Assembly (NCBI RefSeq): GCF_001679785.1
Contig: NZ_CP016290.1
Location: forward strand, 62,001 to 126,000
Length of the DNA: 64,000 nt
Source: Rhizobium leguminosarum
Lineage (GTDB): Bacteria; Pseudomonadota; Alphaproteobacteria; Rhizobiales; Rhizobiaceae
Direction: 5' to 3'
In this document: positions 25,744 to 34,001 of the stretch, piece after piece
How positions within the stretch are numbered: position 1 is the first letter of the stretch
How the letters are laid out: every line of letters starts with the position of its first letter
Translations under genes and position numbers: made by a program
The notes under the pieces: model-generated
What the model saw: the letters and a program-made list of their open reading frames with translations, nothing else
What the model was told of the DNA's origin: nothing
Databases searched by the model: none

Positions 25744-26149
25744 ATGAGTTCCTCAAGTTCCATTCTGGACATGCTGTCGATTTCCCCTCCCGGCTGGGGC
25801 GGCGTATTGATCACCGGCGCGTTCGCGACCCTGTTTATCTCGTTTGGTGCCTATCTGTTTGGAATGGTGCTGGGCTTGTTCGGCGCACTCGGCAAGTTGA
25901 GTGGGTTTGCCCCACTGCAATATGCTCTCAATGTCTATACGACGATCGTCCGTGCCGTGCCGGAGCTCATCCTGATCGTCTCGCTCTACTATGTGGGAAC
26001 GGATGGGCTGAACCGGATTCTTGCGATGGCGGACCTTGGCCCAGTCGAGGTCAATGGCCTGGTCGCGGCAATCGCGGTGCTGGGCTTTGTTCAGGGGGCC
26101 TACATGACCGAGGTTTTGCGGGGCGCGATCCTCGCCATTCCTGTTGGAC
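25744..26149 (+). pseudogene. ABC transporter permease, 3' part removed by an IS6-family insertion
   Basis: The visible 135 residues match the first half of a HisQ/HisM-type permease: an N-terminal amphipathic segment, then GWGGVLITGAFATLFISFGAYLFG, the YTTIVRAVPELILIVSLYY segment and FVQGAYMTEVLRGAILAIP. The EAA loop and final helices are missing because the IS terminus starts at 26150; the frame then runs a few codons into the IS. Full-length relatives have about 230 residues. No remainder is found past the IS, so the sequence was lost, not just interrupted. The importer is probably inactive unless another permease substitutes. Confidence 0.85.
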
Positions 26150-26956
26150 GGCGATGTCACGTTGTTTGATCAAGGTCGGAACAGGGCGCTTGTCTGAGAC
26201 GTCAGGCGGTTGCGCCGGTCACGGCTTTCCACTGCGCCATTGCGCGGATCCGATGGATGTGGATGGCGAGGGCTGAGTTTTTCGGGTGCGGGGGGACGAA
26301 GAGATTTCGGAGTGCCGAAAAGATCGATATGAACCGTTGCAAGCCGCCGACCGATCGAAATCCCTGCATCATCCGCTCCCGTTTTCGAAGCGGCACGTGA
26401 GAATTCTCGGCCCGATTGTTCAGGCCCTTGTGCGATCGATGTTCGACGGCGGGCATCACCTCCCGTCTTGCAGCACCATATGAGCGCAATTTGTCGGTGA
26501 CGATCCGCTTCGGCGTCAGGCTTTGCTTCTTCAGCAGCCTGACCAGCAATCGCCTGGCGGCTTGGGTATCGCGGCGGGCTTGAACGATCTCGTCGAGAAC
26601 GTAACCGTCCTGGTCAACGGCACGCCAGAGCCAATGTTTGCGGCCGCCGATGGAAATCACCACCTCGTCCAGATGCCAGATATCCTTTCGCGAAGGCCTC
26701 TTTCTGCACAACTGCCTGGCATAAGCCGTTCCGAATTTGCGACCCCATCTCCGGATCGTCTCATGGGAGACGACGATACCGCGCTCCAGCAGCATCTCCT
26801 CGACCATCCTTAGGCTCAAAGGGAACCGAAAATACAGCCAGACCGCACGGGCGATGATCTGCGGTGGAAAGCGGTGGTTCTTGTAGCTTACGGTCGGACT
26901 GTTCATCCCAACCCGTTATCCCACAATCGTTAAGCCGCAGACAACGTGACATCGCC
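26150..26956 (-). mobile_element. IS6-family insertion sequence, copy A1
   Basis: An 807-bp element bounded by perfect terminal inverted repeats beginning GGCGATGTCACGTTGT, with one transposase gene on the minus strand. The 8-bp flanks (TGTTGGAC on the left, CGGCATAC on the right) do not match and different broken genes lie on each side, as after IS6-type adjacent deletion or cointegrate resolution. Two further members of the same group lie at 30672 and 32538. Confidence 0.9.
26202..26906 (-). CDS. IS6-family transposase (copy A1, intact)
   Basis: A 234-residue DDE transposase: N-terminal YKNHRFPPQIIARAVWLYFRF, HTH-like METIRRWG-type region, first catalytic Asp in WHLDEVVI, second in VTDKLRSYGAA, and Glu in the NNRAENSH segment, followed by the RKRERMMQGFRS tail. 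It catalyses replicative transposition. Length and catalytic residues are intact, so this copy could be active. Confidence 0.92.
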   Translation of the reverse strand: MNSPTVSYKNHRFPPQIIARAVWLYFRFPLSLRMVEEMLLERGIVVSHETIRRWGRKFGTAYARQLCRKRPSRKDIWHLDEVVISIGGRKHWLWRAVDQDGYVLDEIVQARRDTQAARRLLVRLLKKQSLTPKRIVTDKLRSYGAARREVMPAVEHRSHKGLNNRAENSHVPLRKRERMMQGFRSVGGLQRFISIFSALRNLFVPPHPKNSALAIHIHRIRAMAQWKAVTGATA

Positions 26957-27900
26957 CGGCATACACTTCCGATCCCGCATACCGCCCAGAAGCATTCAAG
27001 CGGGAGCAGCAGGCCAATTTGAGCCGCCTCGATCAGTATCAGGCGACCCCCGGCGGCGTTGTCAGTCGTGATGTCGAAGGTCTCGTGCATTCCGGCGATC
27101 CGCGCTGGACCATCCCTGATCGCGCTGAGTTGTCCGCCGCCAAGCCGGAAGATTTCGAGATGCTGTTCCGGCCTATGGTTTCCAACGGCCCGATCGATAT
27201 CACCATCGTCGGCGACGTCACGGTGGATGACGCAATCCGGATGACAGCTGAAACCTTCGGCGCTTTACCGCCGCGGCCGGAGGCAGCGCCGAGCAATGAT
27301 TGGGGTGACGTGCGTTTTCCGGCGGCGAACAAGGCGCCCGTTTTGCTGACCCATAGCGGCAGGGCGGATATTGCAGCCGCGGCCTTCGCAGTTCCGATCG
27401 GCGATTTGCTCTCCGATCTGCCGCGGTCGTTCACTGCCAAAATCGCCACCCAGATTTTCCAGAACAGGCTGATTGACCAGTTTCGTATTGCCGAAGGCGC
27501 AAGTTATGACCCGCGGGGCCACCTCGACCTGTCAGACGAAGTTCCCGGCTACGGCTACGTCTATTTCTCCGTCGAGACAGACCCGGCAAAGATCGCGCGC
27601 TTCTACGCACTTGTCGACGAGATCGCCAACGACCTGCGGTCACGTGATGTTTCCCCGGATGAGCTCGCCCGCGCCAGGGAACCCATCATCGAGACACTGA
27701 AGCATCAGCAGCAGGGTAACGAATATTGGATTGAATATCTGCGCGGCGTTCAGACAGATTCGCGCCGTCTAGACCGCATACGCGACAATCTCAGCGGTTA
27801 CGGCAAGGTCACCGCCGGAGATATCCGCGTGTTTGCCGCGACCTATTTCAGTCCGGAAAAATTCTGGAAATTCGAAGTGCTGCCGGCGACGGTAAGATAG
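26957..27900 (+). pseudogene. M16-family zinc protease, C-terminal fragment
   Basis: The frame is open directly from the IS end (AYTSDPAYRPEAF...) and codes for the C-terminal half of an insulinase/pitrilysin (M16) protein: the GDVTVDDAIRMTAETFGALPPR segment, RSFTAKIATQIFQNRLIDQFR and EYWIEYLRGVQ. The HxxEH zinc site lies in the N-terminal half and is absent. Family members are 400-950 residues, so this is a 5'-truncated relic created by the IS. The Met at 27019 is not a genuine start. Confidence 0.85.
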
Positions 27901-28171
27901 CGGGCGAGGCGGTTGCGATCAGGAGCGGCGTTTAACTGCGCGCATGTTCATTTCCGAGCGAACAGCCTCGCCGTCTCCAGCACGCAACTGAGCAGGCCAA
28001 AGGAGATTGGCAGCCCCTGATGTCCGATCATCTGCATCACCAGTTCAGCCGCCGGCAATTAGGATCTAGCCTGCTTGCCGAGCCGGGGGCCGAATCCTCC
28101 GAGCAGCCCGACGTTCACCGTTCGTTCGACCTTAGCGCATGATTTTGAACAGATCTTGTTCCGACCCCTAG

Positions 28172-28594
28172 GTGGCAGTGTCCATCTCGCCACATGAAAA
28201 GCTTGGCCGGATTGCCCATAGCTCGGTTCCAGACAGTGAGCGCGTAACCGGCCTCGCGCGGCTGAGCACCTGCATCGCAGACGCTGGAATCATCGCCGCA
28301 CTTCAACAAGTGATCGCATCCCCTGCCCTGTTCGAACTCACTGATGCTGAGATTGCCTACAAGCTGCAAAACATCAAAAGAGCGATGTCGATCCCCGACG
28401 ATGCCATTCAGACCTTGAACACCCCTGGAAATCGCATTGGGGAGATTAACGCCCGAAGAATGAGAAACGTCCCGGCGCTGACGCACCGGGGCATTGTCAC
28501 TGACGGCCCTCCGGCTCTCTACCGCCCAACTGAAAGAGCGTTCACCTCCGGGCCGGACGCGACTATCGTCGCGCAATCAGGCGATCGCCTGTAA
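28172..28594 (+). CDS. Hypothetical protein, possibly N-terminally truncated
   Basis: A 140-codon frame with a soluble, mostly helical composition (DAGIIAALQQVIASPALF, AEIAYKLQNIKRAMSI) and rhizobial-looking third-position use. It begins with a GTG directly after an in-frame stop and has no good ribosome-binding site, so it may be a fragment. It runs convergently into the antitoxin gene with an 18-bp overlap. I do not recognise a family. The rest of the 27.9-28.6 kb gap shows nothing else. Confidence 0.35.
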   Translation: MAVSISPHEKLGRIAHSSVPDSERVTGLARLSTCIADAGIIAALQQVIASPALFELTDAEIAYKLQNIKRAMSIPDDAIQTLNTPGNRIGEINARRMRNVPALTHRGIVTDGPPALYRPTERAFTSGPDATIVAQSGDRL

Positions 28595-28894
28595 TCCCTT
28601 GTTCCGTATAACAGTCAGCAAACGCAGAGCAGGACCGCTTGGCCTTTTAACGCCGCGTTCCCAATCTGACACCAGCCCCTTGCTAACATTGAGATATCGG
28701 GCAAACACCGGCTGAGAGATGCTCTCGCGCTCACGGATCGTGCGAATTTCCTCCGGTGTCAGCGGCTCCACGGTTGTCAGGCAACCTTCATCAAATTCAC
28801 GCATCGTCTGTTTTTCGATTGCGCCGGACTCGTAGAATCCCTCCATCATTTCATGGACGGCTGCCAGTGCCTCACTCTTGTAAGTCTTTGTCAT
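28577..28894 (-). CDS. HigA/XRE-type antitoxin
   Basis: A 105-residue protein with a C-terminal helix-turn-helix (IRERESISQPVFARYLNVSKGLVSDWERG, about residues 50-80), typical of HigA-like antitoxins paired with RelE-fold toxins. Its start overlaps the end of the toxin gene by 23 bp (toxin first), the HigBA order. It should neutralise the toxin and repress the operon. Confidence 0.85.
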   Translation of the reverse strand: MTKTYKSEALAAVHEMMEGFYESGAIEKQTMREFDEGCLTTVEPLTPEEIRTIRERESISQPVFARYLNVSKGLVSDWERGVKRPSGPALRLLTVIRNKGLQAIA

Positions 28895-29198
28895 CGCATT
28901 TCACCTCTAGCATTCGACCCGCATCGACTTCCGCTTTCATTTGCGCGTCAGTAAATCCCACGACGAGTTTCGCGGCCTTTTTCATGTAAGCTTCATCCCC
29001 AGCATCGAGATTGGCCATATCACTCTTCGCAAACCCGAATGCAAAGACCGCTCTCGTTTGCGCTCGAAAGAAAACCAGTGTCCGGAATCCGCCAGACTTC
29101 CCAGCGCCGGGCCGAGCAACGCGCTGCTTGATAAGGCCAGCTCCTAGATCGGCATCAATCTGGCCGCGTTCGGCGCGCGCAACAGCCTCACAAAGCAT
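28872..29198 (-). CDS. RelE/HigB-like mRNA-interferase toxin
   Basis: The 108 residues match the RelE-fold toxin group with the strings LCEAVARAERGQIDADLGAGLIKQRVA, GKSGGFRTLVFF and FGFAKSDMANL. Relatives begin about 15-20 residues earlier (an FxxKWFxxWA-type helix). Here that region is not convincingly present in the same frame, while the next frame has a plausible start at an ATG near 29274, so a frameshift may have damaged the N-terminus. The toxin may be inactive or use a short form. Confidence 0.78.
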   Translation of the reverse strand: MLCEAVARAERGQIDADLGAGLIKQRVARPGAGKSGGFRTLVFFRAQTRAVFAFGFAKSDMANLDAGDEAYMKKAAKLVVGFTDAQMKAEVDAGRMLEVKCDDKDLQE

Positions 29199-29289
29199 CG
29201 CGTCAGAGATTTTCTGAAACTTGGCTTGACCAATATGCCAATGCGTTTCGTTTCCTGGTCGTCCATCCCCTGCCCTCTACTTGCAAACT

Positions 29290-29430
29290 GTATACCCAGA
29301 AAAACTGCGGAGCGCTACGCGCTTACCCCTGGGGGAGTCCCCCAGACCCCCCGTGCCCCAACCCTAATTTACGCGGGTTAACCAGGGGGCTGTCTGCCCC
29401 CCTGGACCCCCGAGGATATTTGAAAAAGGG
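29290..29430. other. G+C-tract intergenic spacer of foreign appearance
   Basis: Runs such as CCCCTGGGGGAGTCCCCCAG and a CCCCCGAGGATATTT-like ending abut the Fic gene. Spacers of this kind are familiar from Rhodobacterales replicons rather than rhizobia, suggesting that the Fic module came from such a donor. The G/C tracts can fold into hairpins and may serve as terminators for both convergent sides. Confidence 0.45.
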
Positions 29431-30018
29431 TTAGGATGAAGGTCCAGAGACGATGTCGAGGATCAGGGCCGCGAGCGGCGCCTCGGAGCCTGCAAAGCTT
29501 TCGATCATGGCATCGAGAACGCGCTCGCGGTCAAGGACATCCTCGTCGAACGGCAGGCCGACGTGGTCTGCCAGGACCGCGAGAAACGTCAGCTGCGTGC
29601 GGCCGTTGCCTTCGCGGAACGGATGAACGGCGTTTATTTCGGCGAGGAGATGGGCGGCCTGCGTTGCAAACTCCGCCGGCGCCAAGCCCTCGAAATAGTT
29701 GGCGTTCGCAAGGAACTGGAACGCCTGGTGGAGCTGGGCGGGGATGTGCTCGGGATAGCAAAACCAGTTACCCCCTTTCCCGATCCGGATGCTCCGGATC
29801 TCGCCAGCCCATTCATACACGTCTTGGAACAGATGGTGATGCAGGGCCAGGTAGTGGGTCACGTCGAGGCTGCCGGCCGGCCAGGGTTCGTCAGAGCGTA
29901 CGACAAACATGGCGGTCTCGAATTCGTCCAGTTCATCCTGGTCAGTCAGGTCCAGCTTGTTGCGGAGCACGGTTGTGCCCGGATAACAGAGGGGATCGGA
30001 TTCGGCAGTATAGACCAA
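29431..30018 (-). CDS. fic: Fic-domain AMP-transferase, toxin of a Fic toxin-antitoxin pair
   Basis: A 195-residue Fic protein with the complete active-site motif H132-PFREGNGR140, preceded by the flap region IRIGKGGNWFCYP. Fic enzymes AMPylate target proteins such as DNA gyrase and topoisomerase IV. It starts with TTG at 30018, three bases after the stop of a 66-codon antitoxin gene. No inhibitory helix is present in its own sequence, consistent with class I, where the antitoxin supplies it. Confidence 0.9.
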   Translation of the reverse strand: MVYTAESDPLCYPGTTVLRNKLDLTDQDELDEFETAMFVVRSDEPWPAGSLDVTHYLALHHHLFQDVYEWAGEIRSIRIGKGGNWFCYPEHIPAQLHQAFQFLANANYFEGLAPAEFATQAAHLLAEINAVHPFREGNGRTQLTFLAVLADHVGLPFDEDVLDRERVLDAMIESFAGSEAPLAALILDIVSGPSS

Positions 30019-30021
30019 TCT

Positions 30022-30222
30022 TTAGGCGGACTTGCGAGCGAACTGCGCGCGGATCGCCTGGCGGCGCTCCTCGGCTGGCTGGTCCTTGGTCTGGGCGAGG
30101 ATTTTGCGCATGCGCGGGCTGAGCACCATACCTTCGACAGCACTGATCTTTTCGGCACGCACCTGGGTAAGGCGGCCGGTCTTTGCGTCGCGGGTCAGCT
30201 GGGGTGTTTTGCTCGTGCTCAT
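30022..30222 (-). CDS. Fic-associated small antitoxin (VbhA-like)
   Basis: A 66-residue basic protein just upstream of fic. It contains ISAVEG followed by a helical region, close to the [S/T]xxxE[G/N] inhibitory motif of VbhA-type antitoxins but one residue shorter between Ser and Glu. Position, size and spacing support an antitoxin role: its Glu would block ATP binding in Fic. The motif deviation is worth noting. An ATG at 30229 in another frame was dismissed. Confidence 0.72.
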   Translation of the reverse strand: MSTSKTPQLTRDAKTGRLTQVRAEKISAVEGMVLSPRMRKILAQTKDQPAEERRQAIRAQFARKSA

Positions 30223-30393
30223 GAATCATGAACCTATCACGACCTTATGGCGGCCGGCAAAAGGATTCCGCTTGGCAATACCTGACTGGCGTGATTGAAC
30301 GAAGCCGCTATCGCGGCATTTGGAGTGCGGGATTGTATGATGCGCTTCTGATTTGAAGGATTTGGCTGGCTTAGCCCAACCTTTGAACAGGAG

Positions 30394-30671
30394 ATGACGA
30401 TGACAGAGATAAGCCCGCTACGCCGGGGCATGATCGATGACATGACGATCCGCAATCTTTCGCCAGCGACGCAACGATCGTATTTGCATGCGGTGACGAA
30501 GTTCTCGCGCTATTTCGGGTGTTCGCCAGACCGTCTTGGACTGGAAGACGTGCGCGCGTTTCAGGTGCATCTGGTCTCCTCGGGCCTATCGTGGCCGGCC
30601 TTGAACCAGACAGTTTGTGCCCTGCGGTTCTTCTTTGGCGTCACGCTCGGTCATGCCGAGATACCGGAACG
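30394..30671 (+). pseudogene. Tyrosine recombinase/integrase, N-terminal fragment
   Basis: The 92 residues before the IS junction form the SAM-like core-binding domain of a phage-type integrase: RGMIDDMTIRNLSPATQRSYL, FSRYFGCSPDRLGLEDVRAF and LNQTVCALRFFFGVTL. The catalytic domain (R...HxxR...Y) is missing; IS copy A2 starts at 30672. CAGGAG lies before the start. Such integrases accompany IS91-type or integron-like elements in rhizobial plasmids. Confidence 0.85.
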
Positions 30672-31473
30672 GGCGATGTCACGTTGTTTGATCAACGGCC
30701 GAAAAGTCGCTTGTCGGTAAACTCAGGCAATTGCAGCGGTCACGGCTTTCCACTGCGCCATGGCGCGGATCCGATGAATATGGGTGGCTAGGGCTGAGTG
30801 TCTCTGGTGCGGCGCGACGAAAAGATTTCGGACTGCTGAAAAGAGCGAGATGAAACGTTGCAAACCTCCGACGGATCGAAAGCCCTGCATCATCCGCTCT
30901 CGTTTTCGAAGCGGCACGTGAGAATTCTCTGCGCGATTGTTAAGGCCCTTGTGCGATCGATGTTCGACGCCGGGCATTACATCCCGTTTTGCCGCGCCGT
31001 ATGAGCGCAGTTTGTCGGTGACGATGCGCTTCGGCGACAGACCTTGCTTCTTCAGCAGCCTGACCAGCAATCGCTTGGCAGCCTTGGTATCGCGGCGGGT
31101 CTGGACGATCTCGTCGAGAACGTAGCCGTCTTGGTCGACAGCACGCCACAGCCAATGTTTTCGGCCGCCTATGGAAATCACGACCTCGTCCAGATGCCAG
31201 ATATCTTTCCGCGACGGCTTCTTTCTAGGCAGCTGCTTGACGTAGGCTGCCCCGAATTTGCGGCCCCATCGCCGTATCGTTTCGTAAGAGACGACGATAC
31301 CGCGCTCCAGCAACCTCGACCAGCCGCAGGCTCAACGGGAACCGGAAATACAGCCAGACCGCACGGGCGATAATCTGCGGTGGAAATCGGTGGTTCTTGT
31401 AGCTGATGGTCGATGAGGTCATCTCAACCGTATTATCCGCCACCCGTTAAGTTGCCGACAACGTGACATCGCC
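30672..31473 (-). mobile_element. IS6-family insertion sequence, copy A2 (defective)
   Basis: About 802 bp with the same GGCGATGTCACGTTGT ends as copy A1 and nearly identical to copy A3 at 32538 in inverted orientation. It is about 5 bp shorter than A1/A3 because of a small internal deletion in the transposase gene. Flanks do not form a target duplication; an integrase fragment lies on the left and an IS30 relic on the right. Confidence 0.88.
30723..31443 (-). pseudogene. IS6-family transposase, frameshifted (copy A2)
   Basis: The N-terminal part (SYKNHRFPPQIIARAV ... SLRLVE) and the rest (MLERGIVVSYETIRRWG to the C-terminus) lie in different frames. Compared with copy A3, a few bases are missing at about 31310, where the string EEMLLERG should be. 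The catalytic Asp/Asp/Glu residues are still encoded in the second part, but the protein is split. Confidence 0.88.
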
Positions 31474-31475
31474 GA

Positions 31476-31541
31476 TCACCTATCTTCGTGCAAATGCGCC
31501 ATAAACACCTCGGTCGGCGTCTTGTATCCGAGGCGCCGCGG
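31476..31541 (-). pseudogene. C-terminal relic of an IS30-family transposase
   Basis: Reading the minus strand gives RRLGYKTPTEVFMAHLHEDR followed by a stop, the familiar extreme C-terminus of IS30-type transposases. Nothing else of the gene remains. It directly abuts the end of IS copy A2. Confidence 0.65.
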
Positions 31542-31636
31542 AGATTGGCTTGCGGCGTGGCCGCCAGTTGATCTGCATCAACGCCGCAACGGCAAATCAG
31601 ACATAAGATCTCGCCGTCGCAACGGAGGAAGAGTCT

Positions 31637-31954
31637 ATGCCCGCAAACACCGTCATTCCTATCAGCGACGACGCCCTTTCCACAGCAGTTAGAATGCGCT
31701 TGGAACTGGAACTCGGACTGACGTACGATGTCGTGAAGGTGACGGTTCTCAATGGCGAGGTGACCTTGCGCGGAAGGATGGCGTGTCCGTCGAAAAGGGA
31801 AGCAGCGAAGGTCACTGCGGAGAGCGTGCGCGGCGTGCGCAGAGTACTCAGCGACATTTCGACGGCATATTACATGGCCGGAAGCCCAGCCGATCGTTCG
31901 AAGGAAGGCTGCGCATGGGCCTGTCGCAAATTTTGGCGCTTAACGGTATGTTGA
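31637..31954 (+). CDS. BON-domain protein
   Basis: A 105-residue protein with one BON domain (VRMRLELELGLTYDVVKVTVLNGEVTLRGRMACPSKREAAK, then VRGVRRVLSDI). BON domains bind phospholipid or other envelope partners and occur in osmotic-stress proteins such as OsmY. There is no signal peptide, unlike OsmY. The start has a strong AACGGAGGAAGAG. The last about 25 residues (cysteine- and arginine-rich) look non-native and may derive from adjoining mobile DNA. Confidence 0.72.
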   Translation: MPANTVIPISDDALSTAVRMRLELELGLTYDVVKVTVLNGEVTLRGRMACPSKREAAKVTAESVRGVRRVLSDISTAYYMAGSPADRSKEGCAWACRKFWRLTVC

Positions 31955-32009
31955 CCATGGGAAGAGAGATGCCGCTCCGAAAGTTGTGGAGCGAGCCTAT
32001 GATTCTGAA

Positions 32010-32170
32010 GGCGTTGTCACGTTGTTTGAATGTGGCCAGGTGAGGCCGAGCCTGCGCTCCTCAGGCAGGCCGTGCACTCACGGCTTCCCACGCGGCCATT
32101 GCCTGGCGTCGATGGGTTCGAATTTGTGCTGCGGAGCGGCATTGGTCATGGACCGTTTAGCGTTCTGAGT
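32010..32170 (-). mobile_element. Relic of a further IS6-family element
   Basis: It starts with GGCGTTGTCACGTTGTTTGA, an IS6-type terminus, and the minus strand encodes the transposase C-terminus (AQIRTHRRQAMAAWEAV, then stop). The remainder of the element is missing. It differs from the three IS6 groups elsewhere in the window. Confidence 0.7.
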
Positions 32171-32537
32171 TAGGCAGGAGGGAACCGCAACAGCTCTTGT
32201 CGTTTAGTCATGCCTTTCAAACACAATGCCAGCCGTCGTCATCACATTGAGAAGACGAAGTTCAGGGTGACGAACTGGCCGGAGTATGAAGCAGGACTTC
32301 GTCGGCGTGGCCGCCTGACCTTGTGGCTGACACCGGAAGCCTGTCCAAATGGTATGCTCTAAGACGCAAGACCCGCGGCGGTCAGCACCGGCCTGCAGGT
32401 TTACGGCGCGGGCCAGTGGCTGGAGGAGAAGCATGGCGCCAGATCCCGCCGAGGTTGGCGAAAGCTGCATCTGGCACTGGATGCCGATAGCGGCGAGATC
32501 GTTGCCCATACCCTGACGGATCAGGATGCTGGCGATG

Positions 32538-33344
32538 GGCGATGTCACGTTGTCGGCAACTTAACGGGTGGCGGATAATACGGTTGAGATGACCTCATCG
32601 ACCATCAGCTACAAGAACCACCGATTTCCACCGCAGATTATCGCCCGTGCGGTCTGGCTGTATTTCCGGTTCCCGTTGAGCCTGCGGCTGGTCGAGGAAA
32701 TGTTGCTGGAGCGCGGTATCGTCGTCTCTTACGAAACGATACGGCGATGGGGCCGCAAATTCGGGGCAGCCTACGTCAAGCAGCTGCCTAGAAAGAAGCC
32801 GTCGCGGAAAGATATCTGGCATCTGGACGAGGTCGTGATTTCCATAGGCGGCCGAAAACATTGGCTGTGGCGTGCTGTCGACCAAGACGGCTACGTTCTC
32901 GACGAGATCGTCCAGACCCGCCGCGATACCAAGGCTGCCAAGCGATTGCTGGTCAGGCTGCTGAAGAAGCAAGGTCTGTCGCCGAAGCGCATCGTCACCG
33001 ACAAACTGCGCTCATACGGCGCGGCAAAACGGGATGTAATGCCCGGCGTCGAACATCGATCGCACAAGGGCCTTAACAATCGCGCAGAGAATTCTCACGT
33101 GCCGCTTCGAAAACGAGAGCGGATGATGCAGGGCTTTCGATCCGTCGGAGGTTTGCAACGTTTCATCTCGCTCTTTTCAGCAGTCCGAAATCTTTTCGTC
33201 GCGCCGCACCAGAGACACTCAGCCCTAGCCACCCATATTCATCGGATCCGCGCCATGGCGCAGTGGAAAGCCGTGACCGCTGCAATTGCCTGAGTTTACC
33301 GACAAGCGACTTTTCGGCCGTTGATCAAACAACGTGACATCGCC
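32538..33344 (+). mobile_element. IS6-family insertion sequence, copy A3
   Basis: An 807-bp intact element with GGCGATGTCACGTTGT inverted ends, inserted into the IS5-type transposase gene. The last 7 bp of the left flank and the first 7 bp of the right flank are both GGCGATG, a target duplication; joining the flanks restores the IS5 frame. The target closely matches the element's own terminus. Confidence 0.92.
32589..33293 (+). CDS. IS6-family transposase (copy A3, intact)
   Basis: A 234-residue transposase from the ATG at 32589 (a GTG seven codons upstream is possible). It has WHLDEVVI, VTDKLRSYGAAKR and NNRAENSHVPLRKRE with the DDE residues in place. It is nearly identical to copy A2 apart from A2's deletion and probably supplies transposase for all group-A copies. 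Confidence 0.92.
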   Translation: MTSSTISYKNHRFPPQIIARAVWLYFRFPLSLRLVEEMLLERGIVVSYETIRRWGRKFGAAYVKQLPRKKPSRKDIWHLDEVVISIGGRKHWLWRAVDQDGYVLDEIVQTRRDTKAAKRLLVRLLKKQGLSPKRIVTDKLRSYGAAKRDVMPGVEHRSHKGLNNRAENSHVPLRKRERMMQGFRSVGGLQRFISLFSAVRNLFVAPHQRHSALATHIHRIRAMAQWKAVTAAIA

Positions 33345-34001
33345 GGCGATGTCTCTCAAGTTGCGCCACTCCTCGACCAGATTGGCGGTCTGATCGGACA
33401 GTTCACAGCCGAGGTTGCCTATGATGGAAAACCTACATACGACGCAGTCATCGATCATAGCGCGGCGGCGGCTATCGTCATTCCGCCTCGCGCCAACGCG
33501 GTCGAGCCAAGCGACGATAGACCTCCCGGCCAACGGAACCGGCATATCGCCGCAATCAACAGTGACGGCCCGATGAAATGGCAGGTCTCTAACGGCTACG
33601 GCAAACGCTCACTGGTTGAGACGGCAATCGGGCGATACAAGTCCATCATCGGGCGGCGTCTGCGGGCCAGGTCGCTGCCTGGTCAGCAGACCGAGTCCGC
33701 CATCGGCTGCGCCGTCCTCAACCGCATGCTTGCTTGCGCACGCCCGAAAGCCGTCCGCCGCAAGGCAGCCACGCCATAGTCAGCCGTTTCAAAGATCCCC
33801 ATCCGTTCAGTTCCACATCCGTGCACCAACGCCGCGGCGCACCGGTTCGAAGATAGCTGAATATGCATTCGAGGAATTCAATCCCAGAACGTGCCCACAG
33901 CCTAACGGTGGTCCTTGACGTACGAAGCCGTCAAGAGCTGACGAGACGCGATCGACATTTGGCCTCGCCGACCGTCTCAAATGCAGGCGATGGGCGTGCC
34001 G

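Larger units (their letters stand above)
32210..33779 (+). pseudogene. IS5-family transposase, internally deleted and interrupted by IS copy A3
   Basis: The start MPFKHNASRRHHIEKTKF and LTLWLTPEA are typical of IS5/IS903-type transposases. A stop and an internal deletion follow, after which TGLQVYGAGQWLEEKHGA and KLHLALDADSGEIVAHTL reappear. IS copy A3 interrupts the gene at 32538; beyond it the frame resumes with DVSQVAPLLDQIGG and runs to the C-terminus (RYKSIIGRRLRARSLPGQQ). It is dead in two independent ways. Confidence 0.85.

Noticed and set aside
28115..28576. 153-codon minus-strand frame opposite the hypothetical gene at 28172
   Set aside because: Its composition is less protein-like than the plus-strand frame and it lacks a start signal.
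29310..29420. CRISPR-like repeated G/C tracts
   Set aside because: The tracts are not regularly spaced and have no unique spacers; they look like a G+C-rich intergenic scar.
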